Shown in pieces: positions 36,947 through 48,835 of a DNA stretch of 64,000 nt (within the stretch, counting starts at the first letter, position 1; every line of letters starts with the position of its first letter). This stretch comes from Lojkania enalia. Taxonomy: Eukaryota > Ascomycota > Dothideomycetes > Pleosporales. The DNA lies in NCBI GenBank assembly GCA_010094045.1, contig ML986593.1, positions 431,032 to 495,031 on the forward strand, read 5' to 3'. Below the pieces are notes generated by a model. It did not search any database and was not told the DNA's origin. It worked only from the letters and a program-made list of their open reading frames with translations. Both the position numbers and the translations under genes were made by a program.

Positions 36947-37198
36947 GTTTGTTTAGTAATTGACCTTGACGATCTGCGAAAGAGTTGTGAAAGTTCTCTG
37001 GGACAGCTCTGTAAAGTTCGGCCAATCGCATCGCAACTTCGCCGATGTCGCAATCGCGCACACCACGTGATACCGCTCCGTACACCCTTTCCCTTTCTAG
37101 AAGGCGGGTCTTGTTTACAGCAATCATCAGCACAACACCCCTCCACAACAACAACAGCAGCAGCTGAATTGCTCGCGCCGCACAACTCAACGCTCGAA
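36947..37198. promoter_or_regulatory. Compact divergent promoter, cysteine synthase / condensin
   Basis: A 252-bp spacer between two start codons. It holds a plus-strand open extension of the condensin frame (ATG at 37,067, 44 codons upstream), which I treat as 5' UTR because the conserved-looking protein begins at 37,199. Confidence 0.55.
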
Positions 37199-40100
37199 AT
37201 GCCAGGGCGAGTCTCTGGGCGCTCCGCGCGCTCTTCTACCGCAGCTGTATCCCGCAAATCTAGCACAGCAACTCTCAAATCACGCGGCTCCGCGTCTGCA
37301 CGTACGTCAGCACACATCATAGAGGTACCTGACGAAGGCCCTGAGACTTCATTACGGACACGACTATGTCAGATATTTGGAGATGCGCAGAAGAACAATG
37401 CGACGCAAAAGCGTCTTTTGGTCAACCTACGCAAGATTCAGGAAGCGTGCTGCTATGCACCACCCAAGGACCAGAAGAAGAAAGTAGTCCAGGAAGAATT
37501 TGACGAAGAACACTTCAAGGAAGAGTTTACGCGATGCGTATTGCGTGTTCTGGCAGTCAAGAAGGGCGAGCCAGTAGGCGATCGTATTGTTAGGTTTTTG
37601 GGCCACTTCCTGAAACATGCAACTGAGAAAGGTGCGTAGAAAATATGGTATGCTCTAAAAATGCTAACGCGTAGCAGATAATGAAATCTATCAGATCAGC
37701 GAAGGAGAGTTTCCGGAAACACCAACGAGCCGCCTCACCTCACATATCCTCCAAATTGTGCTCCAGTTCCTCACAGCAAAAGATAAGACTGTGCGCTTCC
37801 GCTCTGCCCAGATTGTTGCGCACGTTGTCAACAACCTTACCCAAATAGATGATGATTTATTCACCCTTATTCGACTAGGCTTGACGAAACGTTTAAGAGA
37901 CAAGGAGCCTTCAGTTCGTGTCCAGGCAATACTTGGCCTGGGTAAGTTGGCTGATGACGACGGAGAGGAGGATGACGAAAACAGCGATGATGATGCAGCT
38001 GGTGGTATTCTCAACAAGTTGCTAGACATCATGCAGAATGACCCAAGTGCGGAAGTGCGACGAGCTGTGCTTGTAAACCTCCCTTTCCAGTCCCAGACAT
38101 TGAGGCATCTTCTCGAACGGGCTCGTGACCTCGATCCGGTTACTCGAAGGGTACTATATGGCAATGTTCTACCGGCGTTGGGCGACTTCCGCCATATGAA
38201 GCTTGCCGAAAGAGAGAAACTTCTGCGCTGGGGTCTGAGAGATCGAGATGAACTGGTCCGAAAGGCGGCTGGAAAAGTGTTTTGGGAACGGTGGATCGAG
38301 GATTGTGCGAGACCGCATGATCCTACTCCCGAAGAAGAAAAGAAACCTGGACATGTTGCACCTGCCGACCTCGAAGCACTGCTTGAATTGCTCGAGAGGA
38401 TCGAGGTTATAAGCACTGGGCAAGCGGGCGGCATTGCTCATGAAGCCATGCGCGAGTTTTGGGAAGGTCGTCCCGATTATCGGGAGTACATTACCTTTGA
38501 CGATGATTATTGGAACCAGCTTTCTCCAGAGAGTGCCTTTATTTTGCGCAGTTTCAACGATTATTGCCGTGGTGCAAAGGAAGATCGAATGCAGGACTTA
38601 TTGGAAGAAAAGTTTCCTGAACTAACGAGGATCGCCTTCTTCATGGAAAAATACGCCAACAAACTAGTCAATAACATCGAAGCGCTATACTTGCAAGAAG
38701 AAGATGAGATTGATCCAGATTTCCAAGAAGAAGTTGAGGGGCTCGAGTTCTCAATGGAACAACTTCTCCATATCGCAGCCACACTCGACTATTCGGATGA
38801 GATTGGACGGCGCCAGATCTTCAAGATCATGCGAGAGGCTCTTCAGCAACCTGCACTACCTGAGGAATGCACTAAGCTCGTGGTAGACGTTCTTCGTATT
38901 ACTTCACTCAGCGAAAGTGAGTTTTGCAGCATCGTTTTAGAAGCCTTGAATGAAGTCCGGGATACCATTCACGGCGACACCGCGACTGAGACGGGCGAGA
39001 ACGCAGATGAGAGCTTTCATTCGGCAAAGTCCGATGTTAGTAGCGAATCGTCCTTTGTCCAAGCTAAGTCCAGAGCGAAGAAAGCGGATGAACCTGAGGA
39101 TCCTGAAACGGAGGAGGAAAGGAGGATCAAGGAGATCTTGATCTATCAGAAATGTCTGCACATCGCACAATGCATGTTACAGAACATCAATTGCGATCTT
39201 GAGTCGAATCCTCAACTTGTCCTCACTTTGAATACTCTCGTTGTGCCAGCTGTTCGAAACCACGAGGCGGTAATTAGGGAACGAGGAGTGGTATGCCTGG
39301 GGCTTTGCGCACTTCTCAGCAAGGTATGCATGCTCATTTTACTTGTTGGCAAATACTAATATTCACCTCCTAGGATCTTGCGCAGAACAACATGCAACTA
39401 TTTCTCCATTGCTACAACCAATCCGAAAATCACGAAACACTTCGCATCTCCTGCGTACAAATCCTCTCAGATATCCTAATCACACATCCATTCCTACTAG
39501 CCCCACTTCCTCAAGATCCCGATCAGACGGAGACGCAGGCAGTTAATCCACTGCTTAAGCCAGTAACTAAGGTATTCCTTAAAGCTTTCAGATCCGACAA
39601 TGCAGGAATCAGCCTTACAGCCTGCACTGCTGCCTCTAAACTCCTTCTCCTTAACGTCCTCCCTCCTACTTCAGTCGTAGACATCCTGAAAGATTTCACT
39701 ATTGCATACTTCAATCCGAATACGGCTACTAACCCGGCCCTCCGTCAAGCACTTTCTTACTTTCTCCCTGTCTTCTGCCACTCCCGCCAACAGAATGCGC
39801 TTATCATGGCGAAGATCGCAATTATTGTTGTCCAAAAACTACTCGTTATGCGTGATGGTCCCGATGACGAGGAACAAGAAATGGTCGGTTGGCCCATCGT
39901 CGCCGGTCACCTAGCCGAATGGACCGACGGTCGAAAAGTCGTTGGCGCAACAGAACTCGGTCTCGACGGCAAAATGGAAATCGCCGCCAATGCAGAAGAA
40001 AGCCATATTGCGCTCTCGATTGAGGTCCTGGAACGTGTGCTTAGTAATTCGTGCTCGAAGGACGAGCGGAAACCGTTGCTTACTCTGCTGGGCAAGTTGC

Positions 40101-40519
40101 ATGTTTCTGCGACCAAGTCTACTAAGGGTGAGACGGTGGATGAGGATTCCTTACGTACGCTACATTCGCTAGCGAGTGAGGCAGTGGAGAATAAATTGGG
40201 TCTAGATGCTACTTCGCGTAACTACCTCGCCAAGCTTGAACATATGCTTACGAAGAGGTTGGGCAATGTTGAGCATGTTACGCAGATTCAGGATGGTGAG
40301 AATGAGCAGGCGGAGATCGCAAGAGAGGACGGCGACACGGGGATGCAGAGGGGGGGAGAAGAAGAGGATACTGTGCTTGCTGGAATGCAAGCGGAGGGCA
40401 CAAGGTTCCCTCTTGGAAGCAGTGAAGAGGATGACGAAGAGGAGATAACGGTCGTTGGGAAGAAGATAGCGGTCACGGAGGATGATATCGTGGATTCGTT
40501 GCTGGAAAGCGAGATTTAA
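37199..40519 (+). CDS. YCG1: Condensin complex HEAT subunit CAP-G (Ycg1/Cnd3), 1074 aa
   Basis: CDS is join(37199..37631,37678..39323,39374..40519), with introns of 46 and 50 nt, both in phase. The protein is the kleisin-binding HEAT-repeat subunit of condensin, which with SMC2/SMC4 compacts mitotic chromosomes and binds DNA. Recognisable parts are a basic Ser-rich start (SGRSARSSTAAVSRKSSTAT), and HEAT repeats from about residue 65, for example RKIQEACCYAPP, VRFRSAQIVAHVVNNL and EPSVRVQAILGLGKL. An acidic insert (DDDGEEDDENSDDD) lies at about residue 245. A second HEAT array in the third exon (LFLHCYNQSENHETLRISCVQILSDIL) belongs to the Cnd3 C-terminal domain. The last 60 residues are strongly acidic. 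An alternative start at 37,067 would add 44 residues that look like UTR. Confidence 0.95.
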
Positions 40520-41195
40520 TGGTTTATCAAATATAACGATTTTTTTTTTTTTTTGGCGTTGGGTTTGGTTCCTCGGAGGCTAGGCCGGGATTGACTGCAT
40601 AACTATTTCATTAGATGCAGAAGGGGTTTCTATTACAATCTTCTACGGGCCCACTCCATACGTTTCTTGTGCGTTTTGCATTTGTAATGCAGGAGACAAC
40701 TACCATTCATCTTGCTCACGTTCCTCATCCGCCTAGACACTTGCTTAGCTTTGAGCTGGTAACTTCCTAATTCGCAGCCCAACAGCATGTTGGCGACCAG
40801 ATGTCCTGAAGCCGACAATGGACCAAACACAGCCCAAACAAGGATGAATTCATTCAATAGGCGATGGAGGAGTGGGAAAGCTATAAAGCGGGGAATAAAG
40901 CAAAACTTCGAAGATAAATTTTCCATTGCCAGAGTAGTAGTGCCGGGAGCAATGGAGAAATGGATGCAATGGCCGCGATAGAAGAAGTAAACACTATACA
41001 TTGATACATTTATCCTTTCCATGCTCAGCATCGCAGCCCTCTAGTACACCCAAGCCAATCACTAGCTATGGGGGTATCTATATTTACAATATAAATCTCT
41101 CTTCCTATGCTTATGCTTACCTACATGGTTTTTACTAACTAAAAAAAAAAAATACCAAAAATACGCCGGTGAATGCAAATACCCAAACAAAACTA
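40520..41195. other. Convergent 3' spacer
   Basis: This 676-bp stretch lies between the stop codons of condensin (+) and the S41 peptidase (-). It contains a T15 run at 40,540-40,554 and an A-rich tract near 41,140-41,150. No gene is supported. A 132-codon minus-strand open frame has no recognisable features. Confidence 0.5.
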
Positions 41196-43651
41196 TTATA
41201 TCAAACTAGCCCCGAATATCATGGAGCCTACGATAACCGCCCCGCAAACCACAACGGCTCTCCAGCCACTTTCACGAGAAGCGTACAAGGGAGCCGCAGC
41301 ACCTGTCGTTGTCGAAGCCGCCGGTGTCTCCTCAGGATTCGATGTCGTTGGATTCCCCTCGCCCTGTCCCTGCTGCTGTTCCTCCGTTGTCGCACTCCCC
41401 GGCACACACCTATCCTGATCCAAACCACCATCGTTCCCAAACGCGATCTCGGCCGCCTTGACCCACAGCCTCGTTACATTCAAGTAGTCGTTAGGCTCGT
41501 ACCACATCCGGCAACTAGCTGTGTCGTTCAAGAACTGCGTCGGCATGCCATCACTCTCAAGACCTTTCCGGATATTATCCTGGAAATTGATCGTCGCGTC
41601 AGCGGGCAAGATGCCGAATTGATCGGGCAGAAATTTCGCCCATTCTCTCGCTTCACCGTTGGGAGTTGCAAACTCCGAGACCATGAGGTAAGATAGGGAA
41701 GCCAAGTAGTCCGATGTTAGGACTAGGCTCCCCTTCGTGCCGCCAACGGGTTGCATGGGACCCGTGACCGGTCTACCGCCAACTGCAAGAGTCTTGACTC
41801 CCGATTGCTGGACCATGAGTTCTGTGAAGAGGGCGCAGGTTGAGGCACAGATTCCGTCGCTTAGGATGATGATATCTTCGGCACGGAATGGGTCGGTGGT
41901 GAAATTGTCGCGGTCGCCATAGCCGGTCATCTCAACGCCGATGGAGTAGATGTCCGAGGACGCAGTCAGCGGGTCTGAGAGATTGTATTTGAGCAGCTGG
42001 GTGAATTGGTCGCCATTAAAGGTTTCGGGACCGTCCATGTCATCCCAGGATGTGAATGCCTCTTCCTCGGAGGAGATGAACGAGTGGTAGTTGAAGGGAC
42101 TCGTGAACAAGGAGCCGCTTTGTGAGAATCGAAGTGAGGAAATTTGCTCGCCGAAGAGGCTAGAAGCATTGTGAATCCGGTATCGAGATTGGAGTTGAGG
42201 TTCTTGGCTCGGGAAGAATTGGAGGTACATGTCGTAGCCTAGCATAACTTTTCCGCCACCATTATTCCGAACATCGATGATGTGTTTTTCGATATTGCGA
42301 GATTGTGCCTGGGATATATAATCTTGGACAACGGCCTGGAATTCTACAGCGTCCGAGTTGGATTCTGTGTTGAATGTTTGGACCATTAGCACGCCGACTG
42401 TGCCGGCTGGGGTGTCGACGAAGTACCCTGCAAGTGCGACGTCGTAGGCTGAGTGCATGATAGCAGGGTCTGGGTAACCAGCTGGTACATAGCCAGTGGC
42501 GAGCTCGGCCTCTCTGTGGAATTGGAGTTTGTGGGGGAGAGCGTATGGGTTGATCTTCTCGTTGTCTCTCTTCTTGAAGCTGAGGCTGGGGTTGACGAAG
42601 GTTTGATAGAAGCTCGCGCCGTCATCGACGTACCTCCAATATGAGGCGTCCAGAACGACTGCTAGATTGACATAGGTATGCTCAGTTCCATTCTCGAATG
42701 TCATGTTCATCGTTGGACCAGGGTAGAAGCGCGGGCTCGTGAAAAGACCAAACGACTCTGCGGGTTGCAGGTAGAACATGGCGTTATACCTTGTATCCGG
42801 GTCGTGGTACGAATTCAACAACGCCTCCTCTTCCAGGAACTGCACAGCATCCTTTCCATCGATCTTCGAAACGGCCGATGGGATGAATCCCGCGTCTCCA
42901 GTCTTGTTAAAATCCTGAACAGCCCATACTTTCGGGACCTCCTCTCCATCTGAGCTTGCACTGATCAACATCACTTGTCTTGAGCGTCTCCATCTGAAGA
43001 CGCCTCCATATGCCATTCCATCAAAGCCGAGATGACCGTCATGCGCCTTCACCATCAGCTCCGCGATATCATTCTCAAAATCATACTCATTATTGTATTC
43101 ACCATTGTCCACTTTGTTCCCAATGTCATCCAGCCCAGCCATAATGTCTACCGGGTCGTTGAAATATCCTTCTGGGGGATTATTTAAGTATTCGAGGGTG
43201 GACTGGAATTGCACCATGTTCTTTAGGGAGCTGATTGTTAAAGACGCGGCGTCTTCGTCGATAGGGACCGATTGGAGACAGGCGTACGCAAGCTGAAAGA
43301 CGTGTTAGCGATGGAACCTAAGTGTTCATGTATCAATCCGTTCATTTTGATTCCATCGTCTGGCGTCGCTCCGTATCGCCTATAATGCCTCTAGCCGTTC
43401 GAAAATAGGAAAACACGAACCTCAGCCTCGACGCTTGGATACTCGAATTCACTATCTTGAACATACTCGGAAATCTGCGCACATGCGCTTTCCGTACTGA
43501 TGGGCCCAGTCACCGTCTCCGTCGCGCTCGGCTCAATATTATCAGCTGTTTCCGTCGGTCCCCTCGTCCTTGTGGCGGAGATTGAGAAGACAAAGGTTTC
43601 TTGAGCGGCAACGGCCGCTATGAGCACCGATAGCACCAACATCGACCTCAT
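41196..43651 (-). CDS. Secreted S41-family peptidase-like protein with GPI-type tail, 775 aa
   Basis: Exons are 43651..43421 and 43292..41196, with a 128-nt intron (GTTCGT..TTTCAG, phase 0) that joins VEAE to LAYACLQSVPID. A signal peptide (MRSMLVLSVLIAAVAA) starts the protein. The S41 tail-specific protease domain occupies about residues 340-640. Signs are the strand-turn IIDVRNNGGGKVMLG and the nucleophile region IIILSDGICASTCALF, where the Ser of the C-A-S-T-C block is the likely catalytic residue. The last 70 residues are a Thr/Ser/Gly-rich spacer followed by a hydrophobic end (VVVCGAVIVGSMIFGASLI), which fits GPI anchoring. It is thus probably a cell-surface or wall peptidase. Related fungal proteins are annotated as S41 or CPAF-like. 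The substrate is unknown. Confidence 0.87.
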
Positions 43652-46340
43652 TGTGAGCTAGGCAAACTCTGCAACTACCCTCGAAGGCGAGGAAGTCGAG
43701 CAAAAGAGGTGGGGTGGCTACGCCGTATACGTCCGCGATCTTCGTACCCTTAATATAAATTTAACGGTCTTGCAGCAAGTGGGCGGATCGGGTCCAGACA
43801 ACAACGAACGAACTGAAATCGCGGTAGGGCTGAATATATCCAGATTGCCAATCGTTTCTAGCGCAGGCAGAAAGCCGTCGACTCTAACCTTTCGATACGC
43901 AACGAGCAATCCTTAACTGCTACTGTGCCGCCTAATTTTTGGAGCTGCAAGTCGAAATCCGGATCACCAACTTGTGCCCCTATACGTCCGCCTCTTGTAC
44001 GATGAAAACAGAGGTCCTTGAAAGACAGAAATCCCACCTTTCCACAAAAATATGAAAATGCGAAAGCGATTAAAGTTTACGAAAAGCGCGCGGGGCCGGC
44101 GACCTCCTTTAACACTCCTGCAACCCACATCTCGTACAGCTCAGCCAGGCAAATGGCCGCGAGGCCCCGTGCTTCAATGCCACCATCCCCATTGAGAACA
44201 AAGCATATAGGCGAGCAAATGAAAGCAGAGGCGGGACGGCCACACGCCGCCACCCTGCCGCTTCGAAACCACCTGTGTGGAGAAGCCAAGGTCATTCGTC
44301 CAGGTACTAGGCGCGGCTGAATAGCTAGCCGGGGCTATGCTGTGATGAGGTCTCGGGGATTCGCGAATATCTCAGACTCGGCGTGCAGACAGACATCTGC
44401 CGCGCCGATTCTCGCCAGGCGGAAATCACTCATGGCCGATTCTTCTCTTGTCTATTCTTCTGCGGTAGTATGTCATTCGATGGGGATACGGGGTTCTGCA
44501 ATTCGCAGACACAAATCTCAACTTCCCCAGTCGCATTATCTCGCTACCATTCGCCAAAATAAATGGCTCGTCTTGGTACTTCAACATCAGAACTCGGGTG
44601 CGACGCTCTTGGCACCGAGCGGAGAGCTTCCGCCAAGGATCGATCATTGTCATTGATGTCGACGATGGAGTGGTTTGTATTCCGCATGTACCGGCCCGGC
44701 GCGTGGCAATGATGTATAGTCGGTGGCGCAGCCGGGCGCCTGAAGTGGAAGAGGAAAGACTAAAGACCTGTATTTGGAAGTAGACTTTGGTGATGCCTAG
44801 GTAGAAACAAACAAGGCATCTTCATATTGAGGGCCAGATGTCATCATTGTGATGGCAGAGCTAGAGTCTGAACTGCTGTTGCCAAAGTCGACGTCCAACG
44901 CTTCCGAATACAGTTAATTAGATAGCCGGAACCAGAACAGGAAGGTCATGGCAAATACCATCTAGTGCCCCCTCTCTCCTAAGGTGCAATAAACAATGAA
45001 TTCAATGCGTTTGGCTGACCTTGAATGAAAGACACCTCCCATTAGTAGTTTATCCTGCTTGGTAGCCTTTCTAAATGTCCAATCTCTCGGACCTACACTC
45101 TTCTCGAATGTTTGTAATATTTGCAAGCTGTTCTAAATGTAACACTTGGTCTTGCATCAAATACGTCTACCTTCTCAACTAAGCCTAAAATTTAGCCGTA
45201 GAATGTTGAAACTCATTCATACCTATGCGGCATATCTTGCACATCTTATATTTAAGGTTGTACATATGGCACGATCCCTATTAAGGACTAGCCTTATATC
45301 ATGTGATACTACGACAGACGGCATAAATAGTCTTTGATCCTCCATAGATGTGAATCAACGCAGTTCTCCTCCTCATCTACTCCGATACTTTACAAATAGT
45401 ATTCACAAGTGCACCTATTCGTCTTCACAAATATCGTCGATATCCATCTCCTTCCCGCTCCATGCTCCACCACCCTCGAAATACTATGATTACCTACTCA
45501 CAGGACCCCAAAATTAAATCTAGGCTCATCATACACTGTGTAGGAGAAAGAGAGATATTCTTGAGCTAGTATCCAGATAGCTAAAATGAGGAGCAGAAGA
45601 TCGTCTTTTGTTTGGCCGATGGAGTACGATGGAATATTTCTATTGACATAGTTCTAAACTTCATTTCAGGATAGATATGGGGAAACTTCCCGGCACATGT
45701 GACTTGACAAGGTACTAATAATAAGTGCGTTTTAGATTAGGATCATTGCAGTATTTGATCAGCATCGATATGCAGATGTTGCCTAGAACTAGGACTTTAC
45801 AAGCTTTTACTTACGTGTTTAGATATCTTTAATTAGGTTTCCAACGTGGGAGACTTTCTTTCCATGAGCCAGGAGGCTGGAGAAATATGTGCGACTTGCG
45901 TGACCCTAATAAAAAGATTAATAAGTTCTTCTGTGCATGCATCTAATGTCATCCATGCAACTACCAGCCCCGCGAAATCATCAGACTCAGCATTGAGAGA
46001 ACCATGGATTTGAAAAAAAAAAAATAAAATAAAAATAAAAAAGGTAAGATCAACGATCAAACTATCCATCGGCCCTCTCATGCATACCAGAACGATTATA
46101 GACAGTCGACTACCAAAATCAGCCTGCCCCGCTGAATCATTAGTTCCACGCACCCCGCAAAAGGTCAGCATCCCGCCCCTGTGCTTAGACCCCCAAGCGT
46201 CACTAACCGCGGCAACTCACACTTCGCAAACTCTCCTCATCCATCTCCCCCGGAAAACACTCACCGCAATAATGTCCCTAAAACCCCCAGACTTCGCCCC
46301 TCTGTCCCTCGACCCCGTCTCAAAAACCTGACCCTCCATA
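43652..46340. other. 2.7-kb region between divergent genes
   Basis: This stretch holds both the S41 peptidase and acyl-CoA dehydrogenase promoters. No other gene is supported. The open frames at 44,018-44,320, 44,342-44,656 and 45,833-46,171 have no family signature. An A-rich tract lies at about 46,013-46,040. The 5' part is GC-balanced and the middle (44,800-45,900) more AT-rich. A short upstream frame at 46,272-46,331 is listed separately. Confidence 0.45.
46272..46331 (+). promoter_or_regulatory. 19-codon upstream frame ending in TGA, in phase with the acyl-CoA dehydrogenase
   Basis: ATG at 46,272 starts a 19-codon frame (M-S-L-K-P-P-D-F-A-P-L...) ending at TGA 46,329-46,331. The main ATG at 46,341 is in the same frame, nine bases further on. 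It may act as a uORF that lowers translation, be the original N-terminus cut off by a nonsense change, or be read through. The sequence does not decide between these. Confidence 0.5.
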
Positions 46341-47778
46341 ATGCCCAAGGAAGCAAAGGAACCATTTGGCAACCCCGCGCCCTGGAGCGAGCCCTCCTGG
46401 CACAACACCCTCTCCTCCCCCTACTACAACACTTCGCACCGACGTCTCCGCGACGCGCTGCGCTCCTACATCGATGCGGACATCAAACCCTACATGCTAG
46501 AATGGGAAGAATCTGGTTCCGTACCCGCCTCAGCGCGCCTCGCGTACGCTGGGTCGGGCTTTGCATTCACAGATGTGCCCGAGCCGTATCGACCAAAGGA
46601 CATTCCCGGGCCGGCAGGCATCCCGGTTGCCGAGCTGGATGTTTTCCATCTGATGACAATGATTGATGAGATTAATAGGGTAGAGGGCGGCGTGATGACG
46701 GCGCTGGCCGGTGGGAGCGTGATCGGAGTGCCACCGATCGTGGCACATGGGACGGAGGAGCAGAAGAGGAGATGGCTTCCTGGACTGTTCAACTGGTCGA
46801 CAAGTTTTTGCTTGGGGGTCACGGAGCCAACCGGTGGGGTAAGTAGAATAGCTTTTAGTCTTCTTTCATTTGGAATGGAAGGTATTTGTCCCATGCCAAC
46901 TCGATTTTATTCAATTCGATTGTATATTCTTCTACTTTCATCACACCCAAACCTCACCCAACTAACATAACCCCCAGTCCGACGTCGCCAGCCTCCAAAC
47001 AACCGCCACCAAGACCCCCTCCGGCACCCACTACCTCGTCTCAGGTCACAAAAAATGGATCACCGGCGCGCCCCTAGCCACACACATGACAACTGCCGTG
47101 CGTACCGGCGGGCCAGGCTCCCAAGGCCTCTCCGTCCTCGTCATCCCGCTCTCAAGCCCCGGCGTCCACATCCGAACCATACCCAATAGCGGGCAGAAAG
47201 CGGGGGGCGCTTCCTTCATTGAGCTCGACGACGTCCTAGTCCCCGTCGACAACCTGATCGGCCCCGAGAACGGCGGCTTCAAGATTATCATGACAAACTT
47301 CAACAAGGAGCGCTTCATCATGAGCGTGGGGTGTAACCGCAAGGCGCGCACCTGTCTGTCCGAGGCACTGGTCTACGCGCACAGGAGGGAGACGTTCGGC
47401 AAACCGCTTGTCGCGAATCAGATCATCGCGCACAAGTTCGCGACTATCGCCAGGTATGTCGAGAGCCATTGGGCCTGGCTCGAGCAGCTGGCGTACCACA
47501 TATCGAAGGCTCCGCTTGGTTGGCAGGATCCCGATATCGCGGGCCAGATTGCGCTGAGCAAAGTGCATGGCGGCCGTATCCTGGAGATGGCAAACCGCGA
47601 GGCGCAGCAAGTGTTTGGTGGTGCGGGTTATCAAAAGGGCGGGCCCGGCGCTGTAGTGGAGCAGATCAGTCGCGATTTGAGGATGATGGTCGTCGGAGGT
47701 GGTAGTGAGGAGATCATTGCGGATTTGGCTGTGAGGCAGGAAACGGCTCTTGCGAAGAAGCGAGGTTGGAAGTTGTGA
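46341..47778 (+). CDS. Acyl-CoA dehydrogenase family protein, 432 aa
   Basis: CDS is join(46341..46838,46978..47778). The 139-nt intron (GTAAGT..CCCCCAG, phase 0) interrupts the FAD-binding signature so that T-E-P-T-G-G joins S-D-V-A-S-L-Q-T, the family's EPxxGSD block. Flavoenzymes of this group oxidise acyl-CoA to enoyl-CoA. The N-terminal helical domain, the middle beta domain with HKKWITGAPLATHMT, and the C-terminal helical domain are all present. In the last, RRETFGKPL contacts FAD, and QVFGGAGYQKGGPGAVVEQISRDLRMM-like sequence leads to VVGGGSEEI, the position of the C-terminal active-site region. No PTS1 or clear mitochondrial presequence is visible in the 46,341 form. Fungal relatives are often annotated as acyl-CoA dehydrogenase without known chain specificity. 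Confidence 0.9.
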
Positions 47779-48835
47779 TATCCAGGGCAGGAGAGGACTG
47801 AGTGGCTACTGGATGCTAGAGGCTAGGCTTACATTGTGAAGGATATAGGAAGCTTTGTAGGACACTGTAGAGAGAGGGATTCTTACTTTATTTTGTGAAA
47901 GCAATGCTACACGGTTTTCTACCAGCACGATCCACACGCGAGGCTTTGGGTTTGAATTCGAGAAAAAGAAGAATAAAGAATAGCAATGACTCGCAAAATA
48001 TACCATAGCGTAGAGAAAGGAGACATTGTATCGATGCAATCTCGGAGCTATTTAATTGAGAAGATGAAAACTAATAGTTACAAAGCGGTCATGCTCCGCA
48101 GAATATTTTCCCATGACTAGAAATAGTGCTCCCGCCGCCGAGGGTCGCCAGAGAGCCGATCCCGCCACGTGTATGTATCTATGATGTTGAGGTTTGGGAG
48201 AACTCCGAAGAGCTTGTGAATAGACTCCGCCCACAGTTCTTAATCCAAGTAACGCTACCATGAGTTCAATCCACTAGCGCCTCGCTCAATCCGCCCGAAC
48301 CGCCCCGAAACGCTATGCGACGAAGAAATCCGAGCGTAGATCAAGAAGCCGATGTAGGAGGGCAGAGCGTAATAGTCAGTTCTGCGATGGGAAAAAAAAA
48401 AAAAACAGAAATCGGGGAGGATATACCAGTCTGTGAAGTGGAAGAGGGTAAGGAAAAGAAAAATGGGAGAACAAAACACAGTAGATAAAAAGAGGAAAGA
48501 ATCATCTCCACCCAGCAAAACCAAATCCAAAAATCCAGCAAACCCGCCTGTGCCGCCTGTATCCGTGCTTTTCCCGCCAGGCTTTTGGTTGATCCCCGAA
48601 CACCGCCAGTCCGTTGGAAGGTATCAAACTCCTCGCCTGAAAAATCTCCTGTCTATGACCAGCTACCTAACATCCCATGCTATGTGACCTACAAATGCCA
48701 CAGATCTTTTGCATTCTGAAAGAGAAAACTCCCGAAATTCTTCCCCACGCCAGCCAATCCGAATAGTCCGACCCATGCAATATCGCTCAGCAGAATCCGG
48801 GCTTCAGAATTCGATACCTATATATGTACGAGGGA
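47779..48835. other. Convergent 3' spacer
   Basis: About 1.06 kb between the stops of the acyl-CoA dehydrogenase (+) and the Nrp1-like gene (-). It contains an A13 tract at about 48,391-48,403. Several small open frames are present, but none has a recognisable family or splice support. Confidence 0.45.

Noticed and set aside
37691..38434. 247-codon minus-strand frame within condensin
   Set aside because: Ser/Arg-rich shadow of the condensin coding strand; no family features.
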